NCBI GenBank assembly: GCA_937874345.1
Contig: CALNBT010000097.1
Span: 1-11,036 of the forward strand
Reading direction: 5' to 3'
DNA: 11,036 bases
Source of the DNA: an uncultured Prevotella sp.
GTDB taxonomy: Bacteria > Bacteroidota > Bacteroidia > Bacteroidales > Bacteroidaceae
The translations under genes were made by a program, and so were the position numbers. Positions 1 through 6,214 of the stretch are shown here, in pieces. The notes beneath the pieces are model-generated. The model searched no databases. It was not told the origin of the DNA and saw only the letters and a program-made list of their open reading frames with translations. How positions within the stretch are numbered: the stretch's first letter is position 1; each line of letters starts with the position of its first letter.

Positions 1-1053
1 AAAGAGATTGGAGATGTTGTTTGAAATTTTAAAATCCTTAACATATTCAATCATCGGCAGTTCACTAACAGTTGATGAGGAACGTTTATCGGGCATACCC
101 ATTTTTGGGGGAAGCAACTCTTTTTCTACCGGTGTCGCAAATGCCGTTATCGTCAAAGCTACAACCGGAACGATGCACAACGCTTTGAGCATTTGCCATC
201 GATTTGATTTTTTCTGATACATCATTTTAATTCGTTTCTTTAATAATCCGTGGCTCAAACTATTGACAAATGGCTGCAGACGATTGCCAACTGCTTTTAT
301 CACGAGAAGTTGTTGATATGATTTTGCATCGATGCCTTGTTTAATGACAGCCTCATCGGCCTCGTATTCGTGAATGTTTCTCAAATCACGAGCGAGCAAC
401 CAGACAAAAGGATTGAACCACTGGATTAGTTTTACAATCTCCAGTAAAACTAAATCATAGCTGTGTCCTAAGCGAATATGTTCTAGCTCGTGTGTGAGAA
501 TGAAGTGCTTGTTTTGCTCATAGTCCTCAATGCTCATCACGATATAATGGAATATACTAAATGATGAAATAGGTTCACGGTGCAAGATAATGGTATTACC
601 GTGCACATCGTTATGTCGTAGTCCTCCTTTCAAAGAAAGTAATAGTCTGATAATTTGTGACAATGTCACGATAAACATGATCACTACACCTGGAATATAA
701 ATCCAAAATGCCAGTTTTGACCACGAAATACGGTCCATTATATTTGTAGAAATTGGTTGTTCTGTCGAAACTTTGACTTCTTGCGTTTCTTTCTGCGAGG
801 TTTTCAAATGTTCAGACATTCCTATAACACTCTTGTCATTGTATGAGATAACGTCGGACATTTCTTGAACCCCCATGATGGGGTGGCTGGTCGTTATATG
901 AATGGCCGGTATGATAAACGAAAATATCAGGATATTGACCAGCATCATTCTATTGAAACGATGGAAACTTTCCTTACTCAGCAACAGAGCGAAGATGCCA
1001 TATAACAACGTCAAGACAAGGGCCGACTTGAAAATATAAACTAACATAACCAT
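1..1053 (-). CDS. BlaR1/MecR1-like M56 family membrane zinc peptidase (partial, C-terminus off left edge)
   Basis: The frame is open from an ATG at 1053 to the window edge (351 codons, no stop), so only the N-terminal part is present. Residues about 4-24, 36-52 and 112-131 are hydrophobic segments and another lies near 292-306, the layout of M56 antirepressor peptidases. The zinc-protease signature HELEH is at residues 188-192, followed by an NPF-W segment (214-218) and HEYEAD (228-233), where E231 is the likely third zinc ligand. In the BlaR1/MecR1 family, an extracytoplasmic signal activates the cytoplasmic-facing protease, which leads to inactivation of the partner repressor. The start overlaps the repressor stop codon by one base (TAATG), so translation is probably coupled; the second ATG at 1047 is an alternative start. 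The domain after the last membrane segment, which would show what is sensed, is mostly outside the window. I see no penicillin-binding motif in the 45 visible residues, so a beta-lactam role is not supported. Confidence 0.9.
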   Translation of the reverse strand, partial: MVMLVYIFKSALVLTLLYGIFALLLSKESFHRFNRMMLVNILIFSFIIPAIHITTSHPIMGVQEMSDVISYNDKSVIGMSEHLKTSQKETQEVKVSTEQPISTNIMDRISWSKLAFWIYIPGVVIMFIVTLSQIIRLLLSLKGGLRHNDVHGNTIILHREPISSFSIFHYIVMSIEDYEQNKHFILTHELEHIRLGHSYDLVLLEIVKLIQWFNPFVWLLARDLRNIHEYEADEAVIKQGIDAKSYQQLLVIKAVGNRLQPFVNSLSHGLLKKRIKMMYQKKSNRWQMLKALCIVPVVALTITAFATPVEKELLPPKMGMPDKRSSSTVSELPMIEYVKDFKISNNISNLF

Positions 1054-1439
1054 TATGAATCTTTGATAATTGATAAAATTTCATGGAGTTCTTGATCTGA
1101 TATCTTTTCTTGTTGCATGAAAAAAGATACCATAGATTTGGCTGAACCGCCGAACAATGTGGTTTTCACTTCTTTCATAAACCTACTCGTATACTCTGTC
1201 CGAGTGATTAACGGGTAATAATGGTAGCTTTTCCCGCAGTCTGCCCGCTTTTGAAAGGAAATAAATCCTTTTGTAGTAAGTATCTTCAAGAATGTCGCAA
1301 TTGTGGTATATGCAGGCTTAGGGTCAGGATAATACGATACGATCTCATGTGTAGTAATTCCATTGTCATGATCCCATAAGACGTTCATCACTTCCATCTC
1401 AGCCCGGGTCAATGTTTTTTCTTCTGTTTGGTTTTTCAT
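1053..1439 (-). CDS. BlaI/MecI-family winged-helix transcriptional repressor
   Basis: This 128-residue protein has the usual length of BlaI/MecI/CopY-type repressors. Residues about 10-77 form the winged-helix domain: it opens with LTRAEMEVMNVLW (10-22), typical of the family, and the recognition helix is around AYTTIATFLKIL (43-54), followed by a wing near 60-76. Residues about 80-125 form the C-terminal dimerisation helices, with the family-typical FGGS (96-99). In staphylococcal BlaI/MecI a bond before a Phe in this part is cleaved on induction; the equivalent here would be near S105-F106 (inference from rough alignment). The gene precedes and overlaps the M56 peptidase gene by one base, the standard repressor/antirepressor pairing. 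The ATG at 1439 is chosen because it lies about 30 bases after a clear Bacteroidetes promoter containing a palindrome. It probably represses itself and its partner; other targets are unknown. The inducing signal cannot be read from this protein. Confidence 0.93.
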   Translation of the reverse strand: MKNQTEEKTLTRAEMEVMNVLWDHDNGITTHEIVSYYPDPKPAYTTIATFLKILTTKGFISFQKRADCGKSYHYYPLITRTEYTSRFMKEVKTTLFGGSAKSMVSFFMQQEKISDQELHEILSIIKDS

Positions 1440-1468
1440 GTCGCTGGATTTTTTGTTATTAATCAGGG

Positions 1469-1499
1469 CAAATATAATCTAAACATTTAGATATTCAAA
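1469..1499 (-). promoter_or_regulatory. Bacteroidetes-type promoter for the repressor/M56 operon
   Basis: On the minus strand, TTTG (1499-1496) is followed after 19 bases by TATATTTG (1476-1469), an exact match to the Bacteroidetes primary-sigma consensus TTTG/TAnnTTTG with correct spacing. Transcription would begin about 20-25 bases before the repressor ATG at 1439. The spacer is almost entirely filled by a palindrome (separate entry). Confidence 0.8.
1477..1492. promoter_or_regulatory. Predicted BlaI-family operator (16-bp palindrome)
   Basis: The sequence ATCTAAA-CA-TTTAGAT has two perfect 7-base inverted arms around a 2-base centre. It lies between the -33 and -7 boxes of the repressor's own promoter, where a bound dimer would block RNA polymerase. 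BlaI/MecI repressors are known to bind dyads in their own promoters. Its assignment to the adjacent repressor is inference from position and symmetry. Confidence 0.7.
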
Positions 1500-1783
1500 T
1501 AAAATCGATTGCAAATTGCTTGAAAGGGGAAAATATTTAACGTCCATTTTTAGTTATTCTTCATAATTTTTAGATATTAACGCTGGATCGTTTTGAAAAT
1601 CATATCAGCCCTCTGAAAGGGAGAATAGTAATGAATTGTTATCTGTAAAGAGTATCTTTTGAGTCAACATCCTATGACATGTATTTCTCTTTTGAAGAAA
1701 GAAAGAACTGTATGTTTGACTAACAATTTAATTGATTCATTTTCATGCTCTACAATATCAATGACTTTAAACATCAATATACA

Positions 1784-1826
1784 TGCCATTGCATCGCAAT
1801 ATGTGGCATTTTGAACGGCAAAATGC
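1784..1826. repeat. Two adjoining inverted repeats upstream of the mannosidase promoter
   Basis: The first can pair TGCCATTGC (1784-1792) with GCAAT (1796-1800) plus GGCA (1805-1808), with a 4-base bulge on the right arm. The second is perfect: GCATTTTG (1806-1813) and CAAAATGC (1819-1826) around a 5-base loop. They share bases 1806-1808, so only one can form fully at a time. They end about 60 bases before the -33 box of the mannosidase promoter, so they may be a regulator binding site. Function is unproven. Confidence 0.4.
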
Positions 1827-1888
1827 ACGATATTGCTAAAGCCCTAAAATACAATCTTTTTTAGTTATTGCAAATTAATGATAACAGG

Positions 1889-1920
1889 TTTGCCCAATCT
1901 CCTTTTTTATTGTAACTTTG
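1889..1920 (+). promoter_or_regulatory. Bacteroidetes-type promoter for the GH92 gene
   Basis: TTTG (1889-1892) is followed after 20 bases by TAACTTTG (1913-1920), an exact consensus -33/-7 pair with normal spacing. The expected start of transcription is near 1925-1930, leaving a leader of about 25 bases before the ATG at 1952. No Shine-Dalgarno is present; the leader is AT-rich, as usual in this phylum. Confidence 0.75.
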
Positions 1921-1951
1921 TGTCACATTAATTATTAACTAACTTAGATTT

Positions 1952-4282
1952 ATGAACATCATTAAAACATGTCTTTCTGCATTAGCATTCGTCTCGGTAT
2001 TGAATGTCAGTGCTGCTGACAAGCTAACACCGGTAGATTATGTGAATCCGTTGGTGGGAACGTTGTCAAAACATTCTTTATCGACCGGAAATACGTATCC
2101 GGCCATTGCCATGCCATGGGGTATGAATTTTTGGATGCCTCAGACCGGTAAGATGGGTGACGGATGGGCTTACGTATATACAGAAGATAAGCTTCGCGGA
2201 TTTAAACAGACCCACCAACCCAGTCCGTGGATTAACGATTACGGTCAGTTTGCCATCATGCCTATAACGGGTAAGGCGGTTTTCAACGAAGACGAGCGTG
2301 CCAGCTGGTTCTCTCACAAGGCCGAAGTTGCCAAGCCATACTACTATCGTGTTTATTTGGCCGATCATGACGTGGTGACCGAAATGACACCGACAGAAAG
2401 AGCTGTGATGTTTAGATTTACTTTCCCAGAGAACGATCATTCCTATGTCGTGATTGATGCGCTGGATAAGGGATCGTCTGTTAAGATTATACCTTCAGAA
2501 AACAAGATAATAGGTTACACAACCAAGAATAGTGGCGGAGTACCTGATAACTTTAAAAACTATTTTGTGATTACCTTTGATAAGCCATTTACCTATGAGG
2601 CTGCTGTTGCTGATGGAAATATCAAAGAAGGTTCTACAGAAGCAACTGTTGATCATGCGGGTGCTATTATCGGATTCAAGACAAAACGGGGTGAACAGGT
2701 TCATGCTCGCATCGCCTCTTCGTTTATCAGTCCAGAACAAGCTGAACAAAATCTGAAAGAGTTGGGTAACCGTTCTTTCGACGAAATCAAGGAGGCCGGA
2801 CGACAAACCTGGAATAAAACACTTGGCAGAATAGAGGTGGAAGATCAGAATGTTGATCATTTACGAACATTCTATTCTTGTTTATATCGTTCAGTATTGT
2901 TCCCACGTAGCTTCTTTGAAATCAATGCACAGGGCAATGTGGTACATTACAGTCCTTATAACGGACAGGTATTGCCCGGATATATGTTTACAGACACGGG
3001 CTTCTGGGATACTTTCCGTAGCTTGTTCCCCTTGTTGAACCTGATGTATCCATCTATGAATACAAAGATGCAGGAAGGTTTGGTAAACACTTACAAAGAA
3101 AGCGGATTCTTACCCGAATGGGCCAGCCCTGGTCATCGTGGCTGTATGGTTGGAAACAACTCTGCATCTATCGTTGCAGATGCCTACTTGAAGGGACTTC
3201 GTGGATATGATACCGAAACATTATGGGATGCCGTTAAGCATGGAGCGAATGCGGTTCATCCGAAAATTAGTTCTACAGGCCGTCTTGGATTTGAATATTA
3301 CAACAAGTTGGGTTATGTGCCTTACGATGTAAAAATCAACGAAAACGTCGCTCGTACCTTGGAATATGCATACGATGACTGGTGCATTTATCAGTTTGGA
3401 AAGTCGTTGGGCAAGTCTGAGAAAGAATTGGCTCAATATAAGAAGAACGCTATGAACTATAAGAATGTGTTTGACAAAGAGACCAATTTGATGCGCGGCC
3501 GCAACAAAGATGGTAAATTCCAGACACCGTTCAGTCCTTTGAAGTGGGGTGATGCCTTTACAGAGGGCAACGCCTTGCACTATTCCTGGTCAGTGTTCCA
3601 CGATCCTCAAGGTTTGATTAACCTGATGGGTGGTAAGGATACATTCGTCAACATGCTCGACTCTGTATTCAACGTTCCACCTTTGTTCGATGACAGCTAT
3701 TATGGTGGCGTGATTCACGAAATCCGCGAGATGCAGATTATGAACATGGGTAACTATGCTCACGGAAACCAACCTATCCAGCACATGATCTACATGTATG
3801 ACTTTGGTGGTCAGCCTTGGAAGGCTCAGTATTGGATTCGCGAAGTGATGGATAAATTGTACAATGCCAACCCAGATGGATATTGTGGTGATGAAGACAA
3901 TGGTCAGACTTCAGCATGGTACGTCTTCTCTGCGATGGGTTTCTATCCTGTTTGTCCTGGAGCAAACCAGTATGTGATTGGCACACCTTATTTCGATAAG
4001 ATGACCTTGCATTTGGAAAATGGAAAGACGATGACCTTCAATGCTCAGAATTGCAGTGATACCAATAAATATATTCAATCATTGAGTATCAATGGCGAAA
4101 ATTCAACCAAGAACTTCTTTACACACGAGCAATTGTTGAATGGAGGTACCATTACTTATGTGCTGGGTGACCAACCTAATAAACAACGTGGTATCAATGA
4201 CAGCGATGCACCCTATTCGTTCACCAAAGAACTGGCTGCATCTGCAACGAAAGCAAAGCATAATACAAATAAGAAAAAGTAA
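1952..4282 (+). CDS. Secreted GH92 family calcium-dependent alpha-mannosidase
   Basis: This 776-residue protein is full length for glycoside hydrolase family 92 exo-alpha-mannosidases, which remove terminal mannose from N-glycans or yeast mannan with inversion. Residues 1-22 are a signal peptide (hydrophobic core LSALAFVSVL, cleavage near VSA-A-D); no lipobox is seen, so export to the periplasm is expected. An N-terminal beta-sandwich (about 25-280) is followed by an (alpha/alpha) barrel with family blocks FTDTGFWDTFRSLFP (346-360), the GFLPEWASPG block (385-394) and HGNQPIQHMIYMY (604-616). The likely catalytic acid is E538 (in FTEGN) and the base pair D647/D649 (in GDEDNG). From memory of the characterised enzyme BT3990 (E533, D642, D644), these sit at a constant +5 offset, as do W93, H589 and E590 of the +1 subsite, suggesting alpha-1,2 preference (inference). 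A Lys-rich tail ends the protein. It has its own promoter and terminator, and no SusC/SusD genes are adjacent. Confidence 0.95.
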   Translation: MNIIKTCLSALAFVSVLNVSAADKLTPVDYVNPLVGTLSKHSLSTGNTYPAIAMPWGMNFWMPQTGKMGDGWAYVYTEDKLRGFKQTHQPSPWINDYGQFAIMPITGKAVFNEDERASWFSHKAEVAKPYYYRVYLADHDVVTEMTPTERAVMFRFTFPENDHSYVVIDALDKGSSVKIIPSENKIIGYTTKNSGGVPDNFKNYFVITFDKPFTYEAAVADGNIKEGSTEATVDHAGAIIGFKTKRGEQVHARIASSFISPEQAEQNLKELGNRSFDEIKEAGRQTWNKTLGRIEVEDQNVDHLRTFYSCLYRSVLFPRSFFEINAQGNVVHYSPYNGQVLPGYMFTDTGFWDTFRSLFPLLNLMYPSMNTKMQEGLVNTYKESGFLPEWASPGHRGCMVGNNSASIVADAYLKGLRGYDTETLWDAVKHGANAVHPKISSTGRLGFEYYNKLGYVPYDVKINENVARTLEYAYDDWCIYQFGKSLGKSEKELAQYKKNAMNYKNVFDKETNLMRGRNKDGKFQTPFSPLKWGDAFTEGNALHYSWSVFHDPQGLINLMGGKDTFVNMLDSVFNVPPLFDDSYYGGVIHEIREMQIMNMGNYAHGNQPIQHMIYMYDFGGQPWKAQYWIREVMDKLYNANPDGYCGDEDNGQTSAWYVFSAMGFYPVCPGANQYVIGTPYFDKMTLHLENGKTMTFNAQNCSDTNKYIQSLSINGENSTKNFFTHEQLLNGGTITYVLGDQPNKQRGINDSDAPYSFTKELAASATKAKHNTNKKK

Positions 4283-4294
4283 TTGCGATCATAC

Positions 4295-4324
4295 AAAAAG
4301 TCACTGCATTGGCAGTGACTTTTT
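4295..4324. terminator. Intrinsic terminator of the GH92 gene, probably bidirectional
   Basis: A perfect 13-bp stem (AAAAAGTCACTGC, 4295-4307, with its complement at 4312-4324) encloses a 4-base loop ATTG, and the T-run continues to 4326. It starts 13 bases after the mannosidase stop. Because the arms begin with A-runs, the reverse transcript also ends in a T-run, so it may serve as a backstop for the converging operon. Confidence 0.9.
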
Positions 4325-4351
4325 TTGTCTTGTACTTTAATTTGATATCAA

Positions 4352-4393
4352 TAAATCCCTTGTTCGTGGCAATGTCCACGAGCAAGGGATTTA
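4352..4393 (-). terminator. Long hairpin downstream of the aromatic operon, likely terminator
   Basis: An 18-bp stem (left arm 4352-4369, right arm 4376-4393) with a single T-G wobble at 4363/4382 and a 6-base loop CAATGT lies about 60 bases past the stop of the last operon gene. On the minus strand it is followed by ATTGATATC rather than a strong T-run, so termination may be completed by the second hairpin at 4295-4324. It could instead stabilise the 3' end of the message. Confidence 0.7.
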
Positions 4394-4452
4394 ACTTGAT
4401 GGGTGATGTATGCTGAAAGGTCTCTTGTTTCAGTACTTTCTCTTTCGAAGGA

Positions 4453-4881
4453 TTAGTTCAATTGCGATAAATCTTTCTCGGCAATGAAGTTCAGTCTGTT
4501 CAGGATAATGGCTTCCTTGGCCTTTTCTGCGTTGTCGGTTCTGAAGATCAAAATACCTTTTCCGTTGAGTAAGAAAGAATAAAGATAGTTTAGTCCAATG
4601 TTTTCGTTGGCAAATATTTCAACGACATCAGCCGCTGTGCCAGGCTTATCGTCTAAGGCGATGGCAAAGACATCAGAGAGTGCCACTGACACTCCATGTT
4701 CTTTCAACATCTTGTAAGCTTTAAGCGGTTCGCTGCAGATAATACGGCAGATGCCATATTCTACCGTATCGGCGATTGTTGATGCAATCAGTTGGATCTG
4801 AGCCTCTTTCAAAATTTTAAGAACCTTAACCAAAGTACCGGCTTTGTTCTCGATGAAAATGGATAATTGATTGATAGTCAT
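4453..4881 (-). CDS. Small tandem ACT-domain protein (putative amino-acid-binding regulator)
   Basis: This 142-residue protein consists of two ACT-like domains (about 3-67 and 70-138) and nothing else. Both show the beta-alpha-beta start with a ligand-loop pattern: ENKAGTL (11-17) in the first and DDKPGTA (77-83) in the second. ACT domains bind amino acids, typically at dimer interfaces, and control metabolic enzymes. Stand-alone double-ACT proteins of this kind are known beside phenylacetate-CoA ligase genes. It starts 21 bases after the upstream ligase stop and ends the six-gene operon. By context it may sense Phe, Tyr or Trp (or a related acid) and adjust the ligases or oxidoreductase, but no partner or ligand is shown by the sequence. 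No DNA-binding or catalytic domain is present. Confidence 0.88.
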   Translation of the reverse strand: MTINQLSIFIENKAGTLVKVLKILKEAQIQLIASTIADTVEYGICRIICSEPLKAYKMLKEHGVSVALSDVFAIALDDKPGTAADVVEIFANENIGLNYLYSFLLNGKGILIFRTDNAEKAKEAIILNRLNFIAEKDLSQLN

Positions 4882-4902
4882 GTTGCAATATTATTTTAGA
4901 TG

Positions 4903-6213
4903 TCAATATTTTTTGCGCAAATCTTTTACTCTGACCGACTTTCCTTCTGAACGGGGAAGTGAACCTTTGGGTACAAGTTTTACCCTTGGGGTCAGTAAGA
5001 TTTCGTCTTTCAATTGACGGGTTATCTCTTTCGTAAGTTTATCCAAGCGTCCGAAATCGTCCGTAAACAACTGTTCGAGTTCTACTTCTACCATCATCTC
5101 GTCGTTGTCTTGAGAAGTTTGAAGCGTAATCAGGTAATCAGTGCCCAGTTCGTTGAACTGCATGAGAACGGTTTCAATCTGAATTGGGAAGATGTTTACT
5201 CCTTTCACGATCATCATATCATCACTTCGGCCTTTCATACGGTCCAGACGTTTGTGGTTTCTGCCACAAGGGCATTCGCCGGGGAGGATTCTGGTGAGAT
5301 CGCGAGTACGATATCTGAGCAAAGGCATAGCCTCTCTGTTGAGAGTTGTCAGTACGAGTTCTCCGTATTCTCCATCGGGAACAGGCTCAAGTGTATCGGG
5401 ATTCAAGATCTCTACGATATAGTAATCCTCCCAAATGTGCATACCATTTTGTTCTTTACACTCGAAAGCAACACCTGGTCCACACATCTCTGACATGCCA
5501 AACGAGTTGTATGCCTTGACACCAAGCATCTCTTCAATGCGTTTTCTTTGCTCTTCGCTATGCGGTTCGGCTCCAATGACCAAAGTACGGAGCTTGGTGT
5601 CTTTTCGAGGGTCAATGCCTTCAGAGATCATAACATCATGTATTCGGCTTGCATAGCTGGGTATTGCATGAACAACAGTGGTTCCGAAGTCCGTAAAAAA
5701 CTTGATCTGTCTACGTGTATTGCCTGCTGCTGCCGGTATGGTGAGCATGCCCAGACGTTCTGCTCCATACTGAAAGCCTAGTCCACCGGTAAACATTCCG
5801 TAACCAGAAGTATTTTGGAATACATCGTCTGGCCGGCAACCAACCATCCAAAGACATCTGGCAACGGCATTAGCCCACTCGTCCAAATCATGTTGGGTAT
5901 GGAGAATCACCGTTGGATTTCCGGTTGTCCCACTTGAAGAATGTAGTCTGACACATTGATCAAGAGGAACCGCAGCCATTCCAAAAGGGTAGGTGTCACG
6001 CAAATCCTGTTTTGTTGTCAACGGAATTCGTCGCAAGTCATCAAGGGTCTTGATGTCTTCTGGTTTTAAACCTATCTCATCAAACCTTTTTTTGTAGAAG
6101 GGTGAGTTCATACAATGCTGCACAGTCTTCTTTAGTCTTGCCAACTGCAGCTCTTCAATCTCTTTTCTTGAGAGGGTTTCCTTTTCAGAATCGAAATAAG
6201 GTGATGTGCTCAT
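4903..6213 (-). CDS. paaK: Phenylacetate-CoA ligase family protein, second copy (AMP-forming aryl-CoA synthetase)
   Basis: This adenylate-forming enzyme of the PaaK type would join an aryl acid such as phenylacetate, hydroxyphenylacetate or indoleacetate to CoA using ATP, or run in reverse to make ATP. With the ATG at 6213 it has 436 residues, normal for PaaK. Motifs: phosphate loop SSSGTTGNPT (92-101), YNSFGMSEM (235-243), YRTRDL (301-306), hinge GRSDDM (328-333) and a C-terminal PRSEGKSVRV with catalytic Lys K425. C252, H259 and C314/C316 (in CPCGR) may hold a metal. The phosphate loop has Asn where most PaaK enzymes and the upstream copy have Lys. A TTG at 6222 would add three residues and overlap the upstream gene; the ATG directly after the stop (TAA-C-ATG) is preferred. 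By eye it is about half identical to the upstream ligase, so the pair is an old duplication, presumably with different substrates. Confidence 0.93.
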   Translation of the reverse strand: MSTSPYFDSEKETLSRKEIEELQLARLKKTVQHCMNSPFYKKRFDEIGLKPEDIKTLDDLRRIPLTTKQDLRDTYPFGMAAVPLDQCVRLHSSSGTTGNPTVILHTQHDLDEWANAVARCLWMVGCRPDDVFQNTSGYGMFTGGLGFQYGAERLGMLTIPAAAGNTRRQIKFFTDFGTTVVHAIPSYASRIHDVMISEGIDPRKDTKLRTLVIGAEPHSEEQRKRIEEMLGVKAYNSFGMSEMCGPGVAFECKEQNGMHIWEDYYIVEILNPDTLEPVPDGEYGELVLTTLNREAMPLLRYRTRDLTRILPGECPCGRNHKRLDRMKGRSDDMMIVKGVNIFPIQIETVLMQFNELGTDYLITLQTSQDNDEMMVEVELEQLFTDDFGRLDKLTKEITRQLKDEILLTPRVKLVPKGSLPRSEGKSVRVKDLRKKY

Positions 6214-6214
6214 G

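Larger units (their letters stand above)
1440..1951. other. 512-base divergent intergenic region, AT-rich, no gene seen
   Basis: This stretch separates the leftward repressor operon from the rightward mannosidase gene. I find no supportable coding frame and no RNA gene that I recognise. It holds the two divergent promoters (1469-1499 and 1889-1920) and the repressor palindrome (1477-1492). It also holds a second copy of the half-site TTTAGATATT (1569-1578), adjoining inverted repeats at 1784-1826, and two short AT-rich words repeated at each end of the region: TTTTTAGTTATT at 1547 and 1858, and ATTGCAAATT at 1508 and 1867. The length is generous for two simple promoters, so extra regulatory sites or a small RNA are possible but not demonstrated. 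Confidence 0.6.

Noticed and set aside
8..217. A 69-codon plus-strand open frame at the left edge
   Set aside because: It lies opposite the M56 peptidase frame, which is open across the whole stretch and carries the family motifs.
1..1439. Calling the repressor/M56 pair a beta-lactam resistance system
   Set aside because: No beta-lactamase and no penicillin-binding sensor domain is visible in the window.
1691..1718. A TATGTTTG (1711-1718) with TTTG (1691-1694) as a third promoter in the intergenic region
   Set aside because: The spacer is 16 bases, shorter than the usual 19-21, and no gene begins nearby on the plus strand.
1943..1950. TTAGAT just before the mannosidase start as a BlaI-type half-site linking the two divergent genes
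   Set aside because: It is a six-base partial match with no inverted partner, in AT-rich sequence.
2078..2860. Minus-strand open frames of about 120 codons within the mannosidase gene
   Set aside because: They lie opposite a clearly coding frame with conserved GH92 motifs and show no recognisable domain of their own.
4423..4445. A small CTGAAA/TTTCAG inverted repeat after the ACT gene
   Set aside because: Only six base pairs with a nine-base loop and no T-run; the stronger hairpins nearby explain termination.
5014..5493. A 159-codon plus-strand open frame inside the second ligase gene
   Set aside because: It is a shadow of the ligase frame; its translation has no family motifs and no promoter or start context.
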